Of a DNA stretch of 45,418 nucleotides, positions 16,655 to 24,665 are shown piece by piece. Below the pieces are notes generated by a model. The model was given only the letters and a program-made list of their open reading frames with translations, was not told the origin of the DNA and did no database searches. The translations under genes and the position numbers were made by a program. The first letter of the stretch is position 1. Every line of letters begins with the position of its first letter. Source of the DNA: Flavobacterium sp. (GTDB lineage: Bacteria > Bacteroidota > Bacteroidia > Flavobacteriales > Flavobacteriaceae); contig VEQT01000016.1 in NCBI GenBank assembly GCA_018883065.1, positions 1 to 45,418 on the forward strand, read 5' to 3'.

Positions 16655-18008
16655 TCTGTCCAACAACAATCCAATTCTAGAAGATATTGATCTGTTTAGT
16701 ACTGTGCGAAATTTGGCCAATAGACCACATTACAAAACCTTGAATCGCATTATTCTGGGTGCTTTTCTCTTATTTTTACTTATCTTATTCATGCCTTGGA
16801 CCCAAAATATTGGTGGAACAGGTGCTGTCACAACCTTGAAACCCGGACAACGTCCACAAACAATACACACGGCCATAGCGGGAAGAGTTGAAAAATGGTA
16901 TGTAAAAGAAGGTGACTTTGTGAAAAAAGGCGACACCATTGTATACATTTCCGAAATAAAAGACGACTATTTTGATCCCAATTTAGTGGGCAACACCAAA
17001 AACCAAGTCAATGCAAAAAAAATGGCCTTGGCAGCCTATGGCGAAAAAGTAACCAGTTTAGAACAGCAATACAACGCCATCGAAAAAGAACGTAAATTAA
17101 AGTTAGCGCAAGCGCAAAACAAAATCAAGCAGTCGTACCTAAAAATAGCCAGCGACAGCATGGATTTGGAAGCAGTAACTACACAACTAAAAATTGCCAA
17201 TACTCAGTATACTCGTGCCATCACCTTAAACAAAGAAGGATTAAAACCGCTCTCGGATGTGGAGGAAAAAAAATTGAAACTACAGGAAATGCAAGCCAAA
17301 CTGATTACGCAAGAAAACAAATTGCTCACCAGTAGAAATGAATTACTTAACACCAAAGTAGAAATCAACCGAATTGAAGCAGAATATGCTGAAAAAGGAG
17401 CAAAATCCAATAGCGATAAATTTACTGCCATGAGCAACCAGTTTGATACAGAAGCTCAAGTTAATAAACTCGAAAATCAATTTGTAAATTACGCTATTCG
17501 AAATGGATTGTATTACATAACCGCCCCACAAGATGGCTACGTAAACCGCACCTTGCAAGCTGGAATTGGCGAAACAGTAAAAGAAGGCACGCAATTGGTG
17601 AGTATCATGCCTGCCAAATATGACATTGCCGTTGAAACCTATGTGAGCCCCACCGACATGCCACTGATTCACAAAGGTGAAAAAGTGCGCATCTGGTTTG
17701 ACGGCTGGCCCACCATTATTTTTTCGGGTTGGCCAAACATGTCTTACGGAACATTTGGCGGTAAGATTGTTGCGGTTGAGCGCTTTATTAGTCCAAACGG
17801 AAAATTTAGGGTACTCATAGCTCCTGACCCAGCCGATCATGCATGGCCCAAACAAATAAACATTGGATCGGGCGCACAGACATTGGCACTACTCAATAAC
17901 GTGCCTGTGTGGTTTGAACTATGGCGAACACTTTCAGGATTTCCGCCCAATTATTATGCCCCAACAACTTCCAAAATGGATAATACAAAACCTGCTAAAA
18001 CCGAGTAA
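16647..18008 (+). CDS. HlyD-family periplasmic adaptor subunit
   Basis: A 453-aa membrane-fusion protein bridging the ABC transporter and the TolC channel. One transmembrane helix is at about residues 33-51. Lipoyl/biotinyl-like half motifs follow (GRVEKWYVKEGDFVKKGD, about 79-96), then a long coiled-coil hairpin (about 125-285), the second lipoyl half (APQDGYVN) and a beta-barrel domain. The start at 16647 overlaps the ABC gene by 8 bp (ATGCTTAA), so translation is coupled. It ends 8 bp before the TolC gene. Confidence 0.92.
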   Translation: MLNLSNNNPILEDIDLFSTVRNLANRPHYKTLNRIILGAFLLFLLILFMPWTQNIGGTGAVTTLKPGQRPQTIHTAIAGRVEKWYVKEGDFVKKGDTIVYISEIKDDYFDPNLVGNTKNQVNAKKMALAAYGEKVTSLEQQYNAIEKERKLKLAQAQNKIKQSYLKIASDSMDLEAVTTQLKIANTQYTRAITLNKEGLKPLSDVEEKKLKLQEMQAKLITQENKLLTSRNELLNTKVEINRIEAEYAEKGAKSNSDKFTAMSNQFDTEAQVNKLENQFVNYAIRNGLYYITAPQDGYVNRTLQAGIGETVKEGTQLVSIMPAKYDIAVETYVSPTDMPLIHKGEKVRIWFDGWPTIIFSGWPNMSYGTFGGKIVAVERFISPNGKFRVLIAPDPADHAWPKQINIGSGAQTLALLNNVPVWFELWRTLSGFPPNYYAPTTSKMDNTKPAKTE

Positions 18009-18016
18009 TTCTGCTT

Positions 18017-19405
18017 ATGAAATACCTAATTTTATTGCTTAGTAGTTGGTCCATGTTGGCTCAAACACTGCCCAACAAAGAACTTAGTTACGAAGAATTT
18101 TTAGGCTATGTGAAAAAATTTCACCCCCGAGCCAAAATGGCGCAACTGCAACTGAGCGAAGCACAAGCAAGTTTAATGGCAGCAAGAGGTGCCTTTGATC
18201 CGAAGATTGAAGTTGATTTTTCGCAAAAACAATTCATGGGGAAAGAATATTACGGACTCCTAAACAGCAGTTTCAAAATCCCAACCTGGTATGGTATAGA
18301 AATAAAAGCGGGATTTGAAAACAACGACGGCTTTTTTTTAAATCCAGAAAATACGGTACCTCAACAGGGTTTGTATTCTTTTGGTGTAAGTGTACCGTTG
18401 GGTCAAGGCTTATGGATAAACCAACGTATGGCAGATTTACAAAAAGCAAAAGCACAATTAAAACTTAGTCGAGCACAACAAACTTTAGATGCTATTGACG
18501 TGTTGTATGATGCCTCATTGGCTTATTTTGAATGGAAAAAAAGCGACCAAGAAGTTCGGTTATATACCCAATATGTTCAAAATGCAACGATTCGATATGG
18601 TGCAATAAAAACATTAATTATTCAAGGAGACAAACCCGGAATTGACAGTATCGAGGCAGGAATTAATGTGCGCAACCGAAAACTCAATCTGAGTGAAGCA
18701 GAGCTAAAACGCACCAAAGCAAAGTTAGAATTAGCCAACTATTTGTGGTTAGACAATTTGATTCCAATGGAATTGCAAGACGATATTGTACCTGAACTCA
18801 ACTTAGAAAACACCATTCAAAATACACTTGGAACTACAGAAATCTTAACCAATAACATTAATGTAGACCAACATCCCAAAATTGCGGCACTCAATCAAAA
18901 GCGATCTCTTTTGGACATCGACCGCAGACTCAAAGCCAATTTACTATTGCCAAAAGCCGACGTTGGCTATCAATATCTATCGGAAGACCGCTACCGAAAT
19001 ACGCCTTTTGAAAACAATTACAAACTGGGTATGAATGTAAATTTTCCTTTGTTTTTGAGAAAAGAACGGGGTAATTTAAAACTAGCCAAACTCAAAATTC
19101 AAGATGTAGTTTGGGAATTAAGCATAGAACGGGTACAACTCACCAATAAAATAAAAGCCCAACAAGCAGCTGTTCAAACTACGGAGCAACAAAAAAACAT
19201 GGCCAAAGAACTTACACAAGATTACCAAACCATGTTACGTGCCGAAGAGCGATTATTTGGGCTAGGGGAAAGTTCGTTTTTTGTATTGAACATGCGTGAA
19301 AACAACCTCGTAAGCGCACAAATTACAGCCATACAGCTTGAAAATCAATATTTTCAGGCCAATGCAAAATTATTTCAAACTACTGCGCAAACACAATCCA
19401 ATTAA
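18017..19405 (+). CDS. TolC-family outer-membrane efflux protein
   Basis: A 462-aa protein with a short signal peptide (residues 1-16, ending MLAQ) and the helical, repeat-containing architecture of outer-membrane efflux proteins: long Lys/Gln/Ala-rich helices near 125-240 and 355-455. It should form a trimeric channel that completes the ABC-HlyD-TolC exporter. It is the last gene of the TetR operon. No cargo gene with a double-glycine leader is visible nearby. Confidence 0.9.
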   Translation: MKYLILLLSSWSMLAQTLPNKELSYEEFLGYVKKFHPRAKMAQLQLSEAQASLMAARGAFDPKIEVDFSQKQFMGKEYYGLLNSSFKIPTWYGIEIKAGFENNDGFFLNPENTVPQQGLYSFGVSVPLGQGLWINQRMADLQKAKAQLKLSRAQQTLDAIDVLYDASLAYFEWKKSDQEVRLYTQYVQNATIRYGAIKTLIIQGDKPGIDSIEAGINVRNRKLNLSEAELKRTKAKLELANYLWLDNLIPMELQDDIVPELNLENTIQNTLGTTEILTNNINVDQHPKIAALNQKRSLLDIDRRLKANLLLPKADVGYQYLSEDRYRNTPFENNYKLGMNVNFPLFLRKERGNLKLAKLKIQDVVWELSIERVQLTNKIKAQQAAVQTTEQQKNMAKELTQDYQTMLRAEERLFGLGESSFFVLNMRENNLVSAQITAIQLENQYFQANAKLFQTTAQTQSN

Positions 19406-19551
19406 TGGTTGTTGATTCCTTGTTATGAATCAAGAGCTTACAACCAAAATTTACTGCGCCGCATTTGACCAAAAAAGCAGTTTTATCGCCCATGCACCTG
19501 CGCACTCCTTTCGGTTTTTTTTGCCTACTTTTGGTCACTTATTTTTACATC
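19406..19551 (+). other. Spacer between TolC and map genes
   Basis: Contains an imperfect hairpin at about 19407-19444 (core TTGATTC / GAATCAA) that lacks a T run, so termination is uncertain, and then the map promoter. No coding frame starting here has recognisable content. Confidence 0.35.
19526..19533 (+). promoter_or_regulatory. -7 box of map promoter
   Basis: TACTTTTG matches TAnnTTTG, 18 bp before the ATG at 19552. It supports the short start over in-frame upstream codons at 19465. Confidence 0.6.
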
Positions 19552-20358
19552 ATGATTATTCAAAAAACAAGAGAAGAAATAGAGTTGATGCGCGAAAGTG
19601 CCCTAATTGTATCCAAAACATTAGGCATGATTGCCAAAGAAATAAAAGCAGGCGTTACCACCTTGTATTTAGATAAATTAGCTGAAGAATTTATACGTGA
19701 CCATGGGGCTGTTCCTAGTTTTTTAGGACTGTACGGTTTTCCAAATAGTTTGTGTATGAGCCCTAATGCACAGGTGGTTCATGGCATTCCCAACAACAAA
19801 CCTTTGGAAGAAGGCGATGTAATTTCGGTAGATTGTGGGGCCTACAAAAACGGTTTTCACGGTGACCATGCCTACTCGTTTGAGATTGGCGAAGTTGCCC
19901 CCGAAACCAAAAAATTATTGCAAATCACCAAGGAATCTTTGTATGTAGGTATTCGAGAATTTCGTGCGGGTAACCGAGTAGAAGATGTGGGAAATGCCAT
20001 TCAAAAATATACTGAAGCGCATGGTTATGGTGTAGTGCGCGAATTAGTTGGACATGGATTAGGTCAAAAAATGCACGAAGATCCCGAAATGCCCAATTAT
20101 GGCAAAAAAGGTCGTGGAAAATTGTTTGTAGAAGGTATGGTGGTGGCCATAGAACCCATGATTAATTTGGGCACACGCAACATCAAGCAACTCAAAGACG
20201 GCTGGACGATACTCACCGCCGATGGCAAACCCAGTGCCCATTTTGAGCATGATGTAGCGCTAATTGATGGCAAGCCCGAACTGCTTTCAACTTTTCAATA
20301 CATTTATGACGCTTTGGGTATTGTGAGCAATGAAGAAGACGAATTTAGACGAAAATAA
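19552..20358 (+). CDS. map: Type I methionine aminopeptidase
   Basis: Removes the initiator Met from nascent proteins in the cytosol. At 268 aa it has the normal size for type I. The five dinuclear-metal ligands are visible in order: Asp in SVDCGAY, Asp in FHGDHAYSF, His in VGHGLGQ, Glu in AIEPMIN, and Glu in HFEHDVAL. ATG 19552 is chosen because it gives the family N terminus (IQKTREEIELMRES) and follows the promoter; an upstream in-frame start would add 29 residues and span that promoter. The methyltransferase gene follows after 12 bp. Confidence 0.96.
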   Translation: MIIQKTREEIELMRESALIVSKTLGMIAKEIKAGVTTLYLDKLAEEFIRDHGAVPSFLGLYGFPNSLCMSPNAQVVHGIPNNKPLEEGDVISVDCGAYKNGFHGDHAYSFEIGEVAPETKKLLQITKESLYVGIREFRAGNRVEDVGNAIQKYTEAHGYGVVRELVGHGLGQKMHEDPEMPNYGKKGRGKLFVEGMVVAIEPMINLGTRNIKQLKDGWTILTADGKPSAHFEHDVALIDGKPELLSTFQYIYDALGIVSNEEDEFRRK

Positions 20359-20370
20359 ACTTCAATCTAC

Positions 20371-21153
20371 ATGCTAAAATCCAGCTTTAAATTTATTCTA
20401 AATACCATTCCAAGACCCATTTTGATTCGATTGAGTTTGGTTGTACAACCGGTATTAGCAGTGCTTTTACGAGGAACTAATTTTATAGACCCCATTGACG
20501 GTAAAGGTTACCGAACCTTTTTACCCTATGGCTATGGTACCCAGCGCAATAATGTATTGGCACCAGGCACCCTTTCATTAGAGCGCCACCGTTTACTTTG
20601 GTTGTATTTGCAAAATGAAACTGATTTTTTTACCGCATTAACGCCCAAAAAAGTTTTGCACTTTGCGCCAGAACAAGAATTGTATAAGCGTTTCAAAAAA
20701 CAAAAAAACATCCAGTACACTACTACAGATTTGCTTTCGCCTTTGGCCGATGTAAAAGCCGACATCTGCAATTTGCCCTTTCCGGATAATAGTTACGACA
20801 TGATCCTATGTAACCATGTATTGGAACACATTCCAAATGACAAACTAGCTATGCAAGAATTGTATCGGGTATTGAAGCCAGGGGGAATGGGTATATTTCA
20901 AATTCCACAAGACTTGAAACGCGCAACCACTTTTACAGATGACAGCATTACCGACCCCAAAGAACGTGCCAAGGTATTTGGACAATACGATCATGTGCGG
21001 GTATACGGTCGGGATTACTTTGACACTTTACGAAGTATTGGATTTACGGTAATTGAAGAAGACTACACCCAAAAAATTGGCACCAAAAACGTAAAACTTT
21101 ACGGTTTAGCCCAAGGTGAAATTTTACCCATTTGTTATAAACCAAAAATATAA
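20371..21153 (+). CDS. Class I SAM-dependent methyltransferase
   Basis: A 260-aa Methyltransf_11-type protein. The expected order of motifs is seen: LHFAPEQE (SAM motif I variant), then LPFPDNSYDMILCNHVLEH, then LYRVLKPGGMGIF. The LCNHVLEHI stretch and RVLKPGG are hallmarks of the fold. The N-terminal 90 residues are weakly conserved, and the substrate is unknown. It is probably co-transcribed with map. Confidence 0.88.
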   Translation: MLKSSFKFILNTIPRPILIRLSLVVQPVLAVLLRGTNFIDPIDGKGYRTFLPYGYGTQRNNVLAPGTLSLERHRLLWLYLQNETDFFTALTPKKVLHFAPEQELYKRFKKQKNIQYTTTDLLSPLADVKADICNLPFPDNSYDMILCNHVLEHIPNDKLAMQELYRVLKPGGMGIFQIPQDLKRATTFTDDSITDPKERAKVFGQYDHVRVYGRDYFDTLRSIGFTVIEEDYTQKIGTKNVKLYGLAQGEILPICYKPKI

Positions 21154-21203
21154 ACCCAGTATTTGGTAAAACGCTGAAAGTTGTATCTTTAAAAACTTTT
21201 AAA

Positions 21204-22466
21204 ATGAAATGTATGCGTACCCGTTTGAAATTAAGTATCGTCTGCGCTTTACTAGGCGGTCAGCTAATGGCTCAACCCATAACCGAGGTTGCTCCACCCT
21301 ACAACATTCAAACCGTTACCTTTCAGGTGAACAACCAAAATACAGTGCCTTTGTTTGCTTTAGGTGATACATTTAAATTACAATTTGACGATTTGTTTGG
21401 AAACGAAGCCAATTATTACTACCAAATAATTCACTGCGACTACGATTGGTCGCCTTCTCAACTCTCTCGAAATGAATACTTAGGCGGATTTAACGACCAA
21501 CGCATTTTGGATTACACCAATTCATTCAACACCTTACAAATTTATTCGCATTACAATTTACAAATCCCCAACAAAACAACGCAACTGTTGGTAAGTGGAA
21601 ATTATGTGATTAAAATTTTAAATGAAGACCGCGAACTTGTTTTTTCGAGACGATTTATTGTGTACGAAAACCTAGTTTCAGTTCCGCTTCAGGTAAAAAG
21701 AGCTCGAAATGTGCAAGATGTCAATCAGAAACAAAATTTAGATTTTGCAGTAAAATCACCTACTATTTTATTTCAAAATCCGTTACAAAATGTAAAAATT
21801 TTATTGCTAAAAAATGGGCAACTGAGTACCGGACTAACCGACATTAAACCCATGTATACCATTGGCAACGATTTGATTTACAAATATGATGTAGAAACAC
21901 AATTTTGGGGCGGAAATGAATTTAGGTATTTTGAAAATAAAGACATCCGTGCAGCCACGAATAATATTGCCCGAATTGATTCAAACGGAGGAATTTACAA
22001 TGCTCACCTATATACCGATGAAGCCAGAAAAGAATTACCATACACATACAACCCAGATATCAATGGAAACTTTTTAGTCAAAAATATTGGATCCGATCGC
22101 AATGAGGTTGAAGCTGATTATGCTTGGGTATTCTTTACATTATCAGCTCCGACTTATTTTGACAACAAAGACATTTACATCAATGGGATGTTCAACAATT
22201 ACGCGCTATTACCCGGAAATAAAATGGAATACAATGCCAAAGATGCCGTCTACGAAAAAGCGCTTATGATAAAACAAGGGTTTACCAATTATCAGTATTG
22301 TATAGCCGACGCAAATGGCAACATCGACCATGAAAATGCCTTAGACGGAAACCACTTTCAAACGGAAAACGACTATTTTGCCATCGTGTATTACAAAGAA
22401 AATAGTCAACGCTACTACCGTGTAATTGGCAAAGGACAGGCCTCTTCTATAGACATCATTAACTAA
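21204..22466 (+). CDS. Secreted DUF5103-family protein
   Basis: A 420-aa protein with an N-terminal signal peptide ending near LMAQ, so exported. The early part (HCDYDWSPSQLSRNEYLGGF, plus a beta-rich region with YNIQTVTFQ) matches the DUF5103 family of Bacteroidota, whose function is unknown to me. An in-frame ATG at 21213 is an alternative start and would give a more compact signal peptide. A TATCTTTA box lies just upstream. apaG follows after 10 bp. Confidence 0.8.
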   Translation: MKCMRTRLKLSIVCALLGGQLMAQPITEVAPPYNIQTVTFQVNNQNTVPLFALGDTFKLQFDDLFGNEANYYYQIIHCDYDWSPSQLSRNEYLGGFNDQRILDYTNSFNTLQIYSHYNLQIPNKTTQLLVSGNYVIKILNEDRELVFSRRFIVYENLVSVPLQVKRARNVQDVNQKQNLDFAVKSPTILFQNPLQNVKILLLKNGQLSTGLTDIKPMYTIGNDLIYKYDVETQFWGGNEFRYFENKDIRAATNNIARIDSNGGIYNAHLYTDEARKELPYTYNPDINGNFLVKNIGSDRNEVEADYAWVFFTLSAPTYFDNKDIYINGMFNNYALLPGNKMEYNAKDAVYEKALMIKQGFTNYQYCIADANGNIDHENALDGNHFQTENDYFAIVYYKENSQRYYRVIGKGQASSIDIIN

Positions 22467-22476
22467 TTCGTTTCGC

Positions 22477-22863
22477 ATGATTTCGCAAATTAGTTCAGGC
22501 ATTAAAATATCGGTTGAAACCAATTACTCGGGCAGTTACTTGCAAAACAACAGCTTGCATCATGCCTTTTCTTATCAGATAGAAATAGAAAATTTAACAG
22601 CAGACACGGTCCAACTCGAATCCAGGCACTGGGATATTTTTGACGCATTACACCATAAAGACGAGGTGGATGGCGAAGGCGTGGTTGGAAAAAAACCCAT
22701 TTTAGCACCTGGCGCATCATTTACTTATCAATCGGGTTGTTTGTTGGCCTCAACCTATGGTGCGATGAAAGGCCATTACAATTTTGTAAATTTTAGCACC
22801 GCTTTGCGCTTTCGGGTCGATATTCCTTTATTTCATTTAAGTACCCCATTTGCGCAGAATTAA
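22477..22863 (+). CDS. apaG: ApaG domain protein
   Basis: A 128-aa cytosolic protein with the whole ApaG fibronectin-III-like fold: AFSYQIEIENL near residues 29-39, ESRHWDIFDA, GEGVVGKKPILAPGASFTYQSG, and GAMKGHYNF. ApaG is linked genetically to diadenosine tetraphosphate metabolism and to cobalt/magnesium resistance, but its biochemical role is not settled. It starts 10 bp after the DUF5103 gene and is probably co-transcribed with it. Confidence 0.93.
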   Translation: MISQISSGIKISVETNYSGSYLQNNSLHHAFSYQIEIENLTADTVQLESRHWDIFDALHHKDEVDGEGVVGKKPILAPGASFTYQSGCLLASTYGAMKGHYNFVNFSTALRFRVDIPLFHLSTPFAQN

Positions 22864-22900
22864 GCAAATTATTGGATGTGCACTTTTTGCATTTCATTTG

Positions 22901-22908
22901 TACTTTTG
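22901..22908 (+). promoter_or_regulatory. -7 box of pruA promoter
   Basis: TACTTTTG matches TAnnTTTG, 34 bp before the ATG at 22943. Confidence 0.55.
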
Positions 22909-22942
22909 CTCTCAATACTAAAATCAATTCAAATCAATACCT

Positions 22943-24574
22943 ATGCTCAAAGGATTTTTTAATGTTCCCAAAGCAGTTAACGAAGCTGTAAAATCGTATG
23001 CTCCCAATTCTCCGGAAAAAGCTGCCGTCTTGGCTGCTTACCGTAAAATGTGGAACGAAACCATTGATGTGCCCATGTACATTGGTGGAAAAGAAATTAG
23101 AACCGGAAATACCCGAACCCTTTCGGCACCACACGACCACAAACACATCGTGGGAAAATACCATTTGGCCGAAAAATCACACGTTGAGACAGCCATTCAA
23201 AACGCCTTAGATTCAAAAGAAAAATGGGCTAATTTGGCTTGGGAACAACGCGCCGCAATTTTCTTGAAAGCGGCTGAACTCATTGCCGGTCCCTATCGGG
23301 CACGCATCAACGCGGCCACAATGATTGCGCAATCCAAAACTATTTTTCAGGCTGAAATTGACGCCTCTTGCGAGTTGATTGACTTTTTGCGTTACAATGT
23401 GCAATTCATGACCCAAATTTATGCCGATCAACCGCAATCGGATTCGGGCGTGTGGAACCGTTTGGAATACCGACCGCTCGAAGGATTTGTCTATGCCATT
23501 ACGCCTTTTAACTTTACGGCAATTGCTGCCAATTTACCCGCAAGCGCAGCCATGATGGGTAATGTAGTAGTTTGGAAACCAAGTGATAGTCAAATTTTCT
23601 CGGCCAAAATTATCGTAGATATTTTTAAAGAAGCGGGGTTGCCTGACGGTGTAATCAATGTAATTTATGGTGACCCGCAGATGATTAGCAATACCGTTTT
23701 TGCCAGCCGTGATTTTGCCGGCGTACACTTTACTGGATCGACGCATGTGTTCAAAGACATCTGGAAAACCATTGGTACACACATTCATCATTATAAAACG
23801 TACCCAAGAATTGTGGGCGAAACCGGGGGAAAAGATTTTGTTTTGGCGCATCCATCAGCCAATGTAAAACAAGTAGTTACCGGAATTGTTCGGGGCGCTT
23901 TTGAGTTCCAAGGACAAAAATGTTCGGCCGCATCTCGTGCCTATATTCCACAAAGCTTATGGCCTGAAGTAAAAGCCCAATTGGTTGCTGACTTAGCATC
24001 AATGAAAATGGGATCGCCAGAAGATTTTGGCAACTTTATTACTGCTGTGATCCACGAGGGTTCTTTTGATAAATTAGTTTCCTACATCGAACGTGCCAAA
24101 TCCGACAGTGAAGTTCAAATTCTAGCGGGTGGAGGTTACGACAAATCGGTGGGCTATTTTATTGAACCAACCGTTTTGGTAACCACCAATCCCAACTATG
24201 TAACCATGGAAACCGAATTGTTTGGCCCCATTGTTACGGTTTACGTATACGATGATGCCCAGTGGGAGAACACCCTGAAATTGGTGGATGAAACCTCTGA
24301 ATATGCCTTGACAGGAGCTATTTTTTCACAAGACCGCTACGCCATAGCTGAAGCAACAGAAGCGCTAAAAAATTGTGCAGGGAATTTTTACATCAATGAC
24401 AAACCCACCGGCGCAGTAGTTGGTATGCAGCCTTTTGGCGGAGCAAGAGCTTCAGGAACCAACGACAAAGCAGGTTCTGCGCTTAATTTATTGCGTTGGG
24501 CCTCGCCGCGAACCATCAAAGAAACATTTGTTACCCCCGAAGATTACCGCTATCCATTTTTGGGCGAAAACTAA
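22943..24574 (+). CDS. pruA: L-glutamate gamma-semialdehyde dehydrogenase (P5C dehydrogenase)
   Basis: NAD-dependent aldehyde dehydrogenase for the second step of proline catabolism, oxidising glutamate semialdehyde to glutamate. At 543 aa it matches the monofunctional P5CDH type rather than the PutA fusion. It shows the NAD-binding and oxyanion region ITPFNFTAIAANLP, the general-base Glu in IVGETGGKDF, and the nucleophilic Cys in FQGQKCSAASR. Proline dehydrogenase is not in the window. The gene is monocistronic with a strong terminator. Confidence 0.96.
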   Translation: MLKGFFNVPKAVNEAVKSYAPNSPEKAAVLAAYRKMWNETIDVPMYIGGKEIRTGNTRTLSAPHDHKHIVGKYHLAEKSHVETAIQNALDSKEKWANLAWEQRAAIFLKAAELIAGPYRARINAATMIAQSKTIFQAEIDASCELIDFLRYNVQFMTQIYADQPQSDSGVWNRLEYRPLEGFVYAITPFNFTAIAANLPASAAMMGNVVVWKPSDSQIFSAKIIVDIFKEAGLPDGVINVIYGDPQMISNTVFASRDFAGVHFTGSTHVFKDIWKTIGTHIHHYKTYPRIVGETGGKDFVLAHPSANVKQVVTGIVRGAFEFQGQKCSAASRAYIPQSLWPEVKAQLVADLASMKMGSPEDFGNFITAVIHEGSFDKLVSYIERAKSDSEVQILAGGGYDKSVGYFIEPTVLVTTNPNYVTMETELFGPIVTVYVYDDAQWENTLKLVDETSEYALTGAIFSQDRYAIAEATEALKNCAGNFYINDKPTGAVVGMQPFGGARASGTNDKAGSALNLLRWASPRTIKETFVTPEDYRYPFLGEN

Positions 24575-24590
24575 AATCCCTAACGCTTTG

Positions 24591-24618
24591 AAAGCCCAAT
24601 TTTTATTGGGCTTTTTTT
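24591..24618 (+). terminator. Terminator of pruA
   Basis: AAAGCCCAAT / ATTGGGCTTT is a 10-bp stem with a TTTT loop, followed by a T run. Confidence 0.85.
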
Positions 24619-24635
24619 ATTTCTACAAATTTATC

Positions 24636-24643
24636 TATATTCG
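24636..24643 (+). promoter_or_regulatory. -7-like box of T9SS hydrolase gene
   Basis: TATATTCG, one mismatch from TAnnTTTG, 22 bp before the ATG at 24666. Confidence 0.4.
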
Positions 24644-24665
24644 ACTCGTTTTTAACCCTTTACTT

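Noticed and set aside
17343..17855. Minus-strand 170-codon open frame inside the HlyD gene
   Set aside because: Shadow of a clearly coding HlyD frame; no promoter and no recognisable protein features.
24420..24665. Upstream extension of the T9SS hydrolase frame into pruA
   Set aside because: It would run through the pruA terminator and leave the signal peptide internal.
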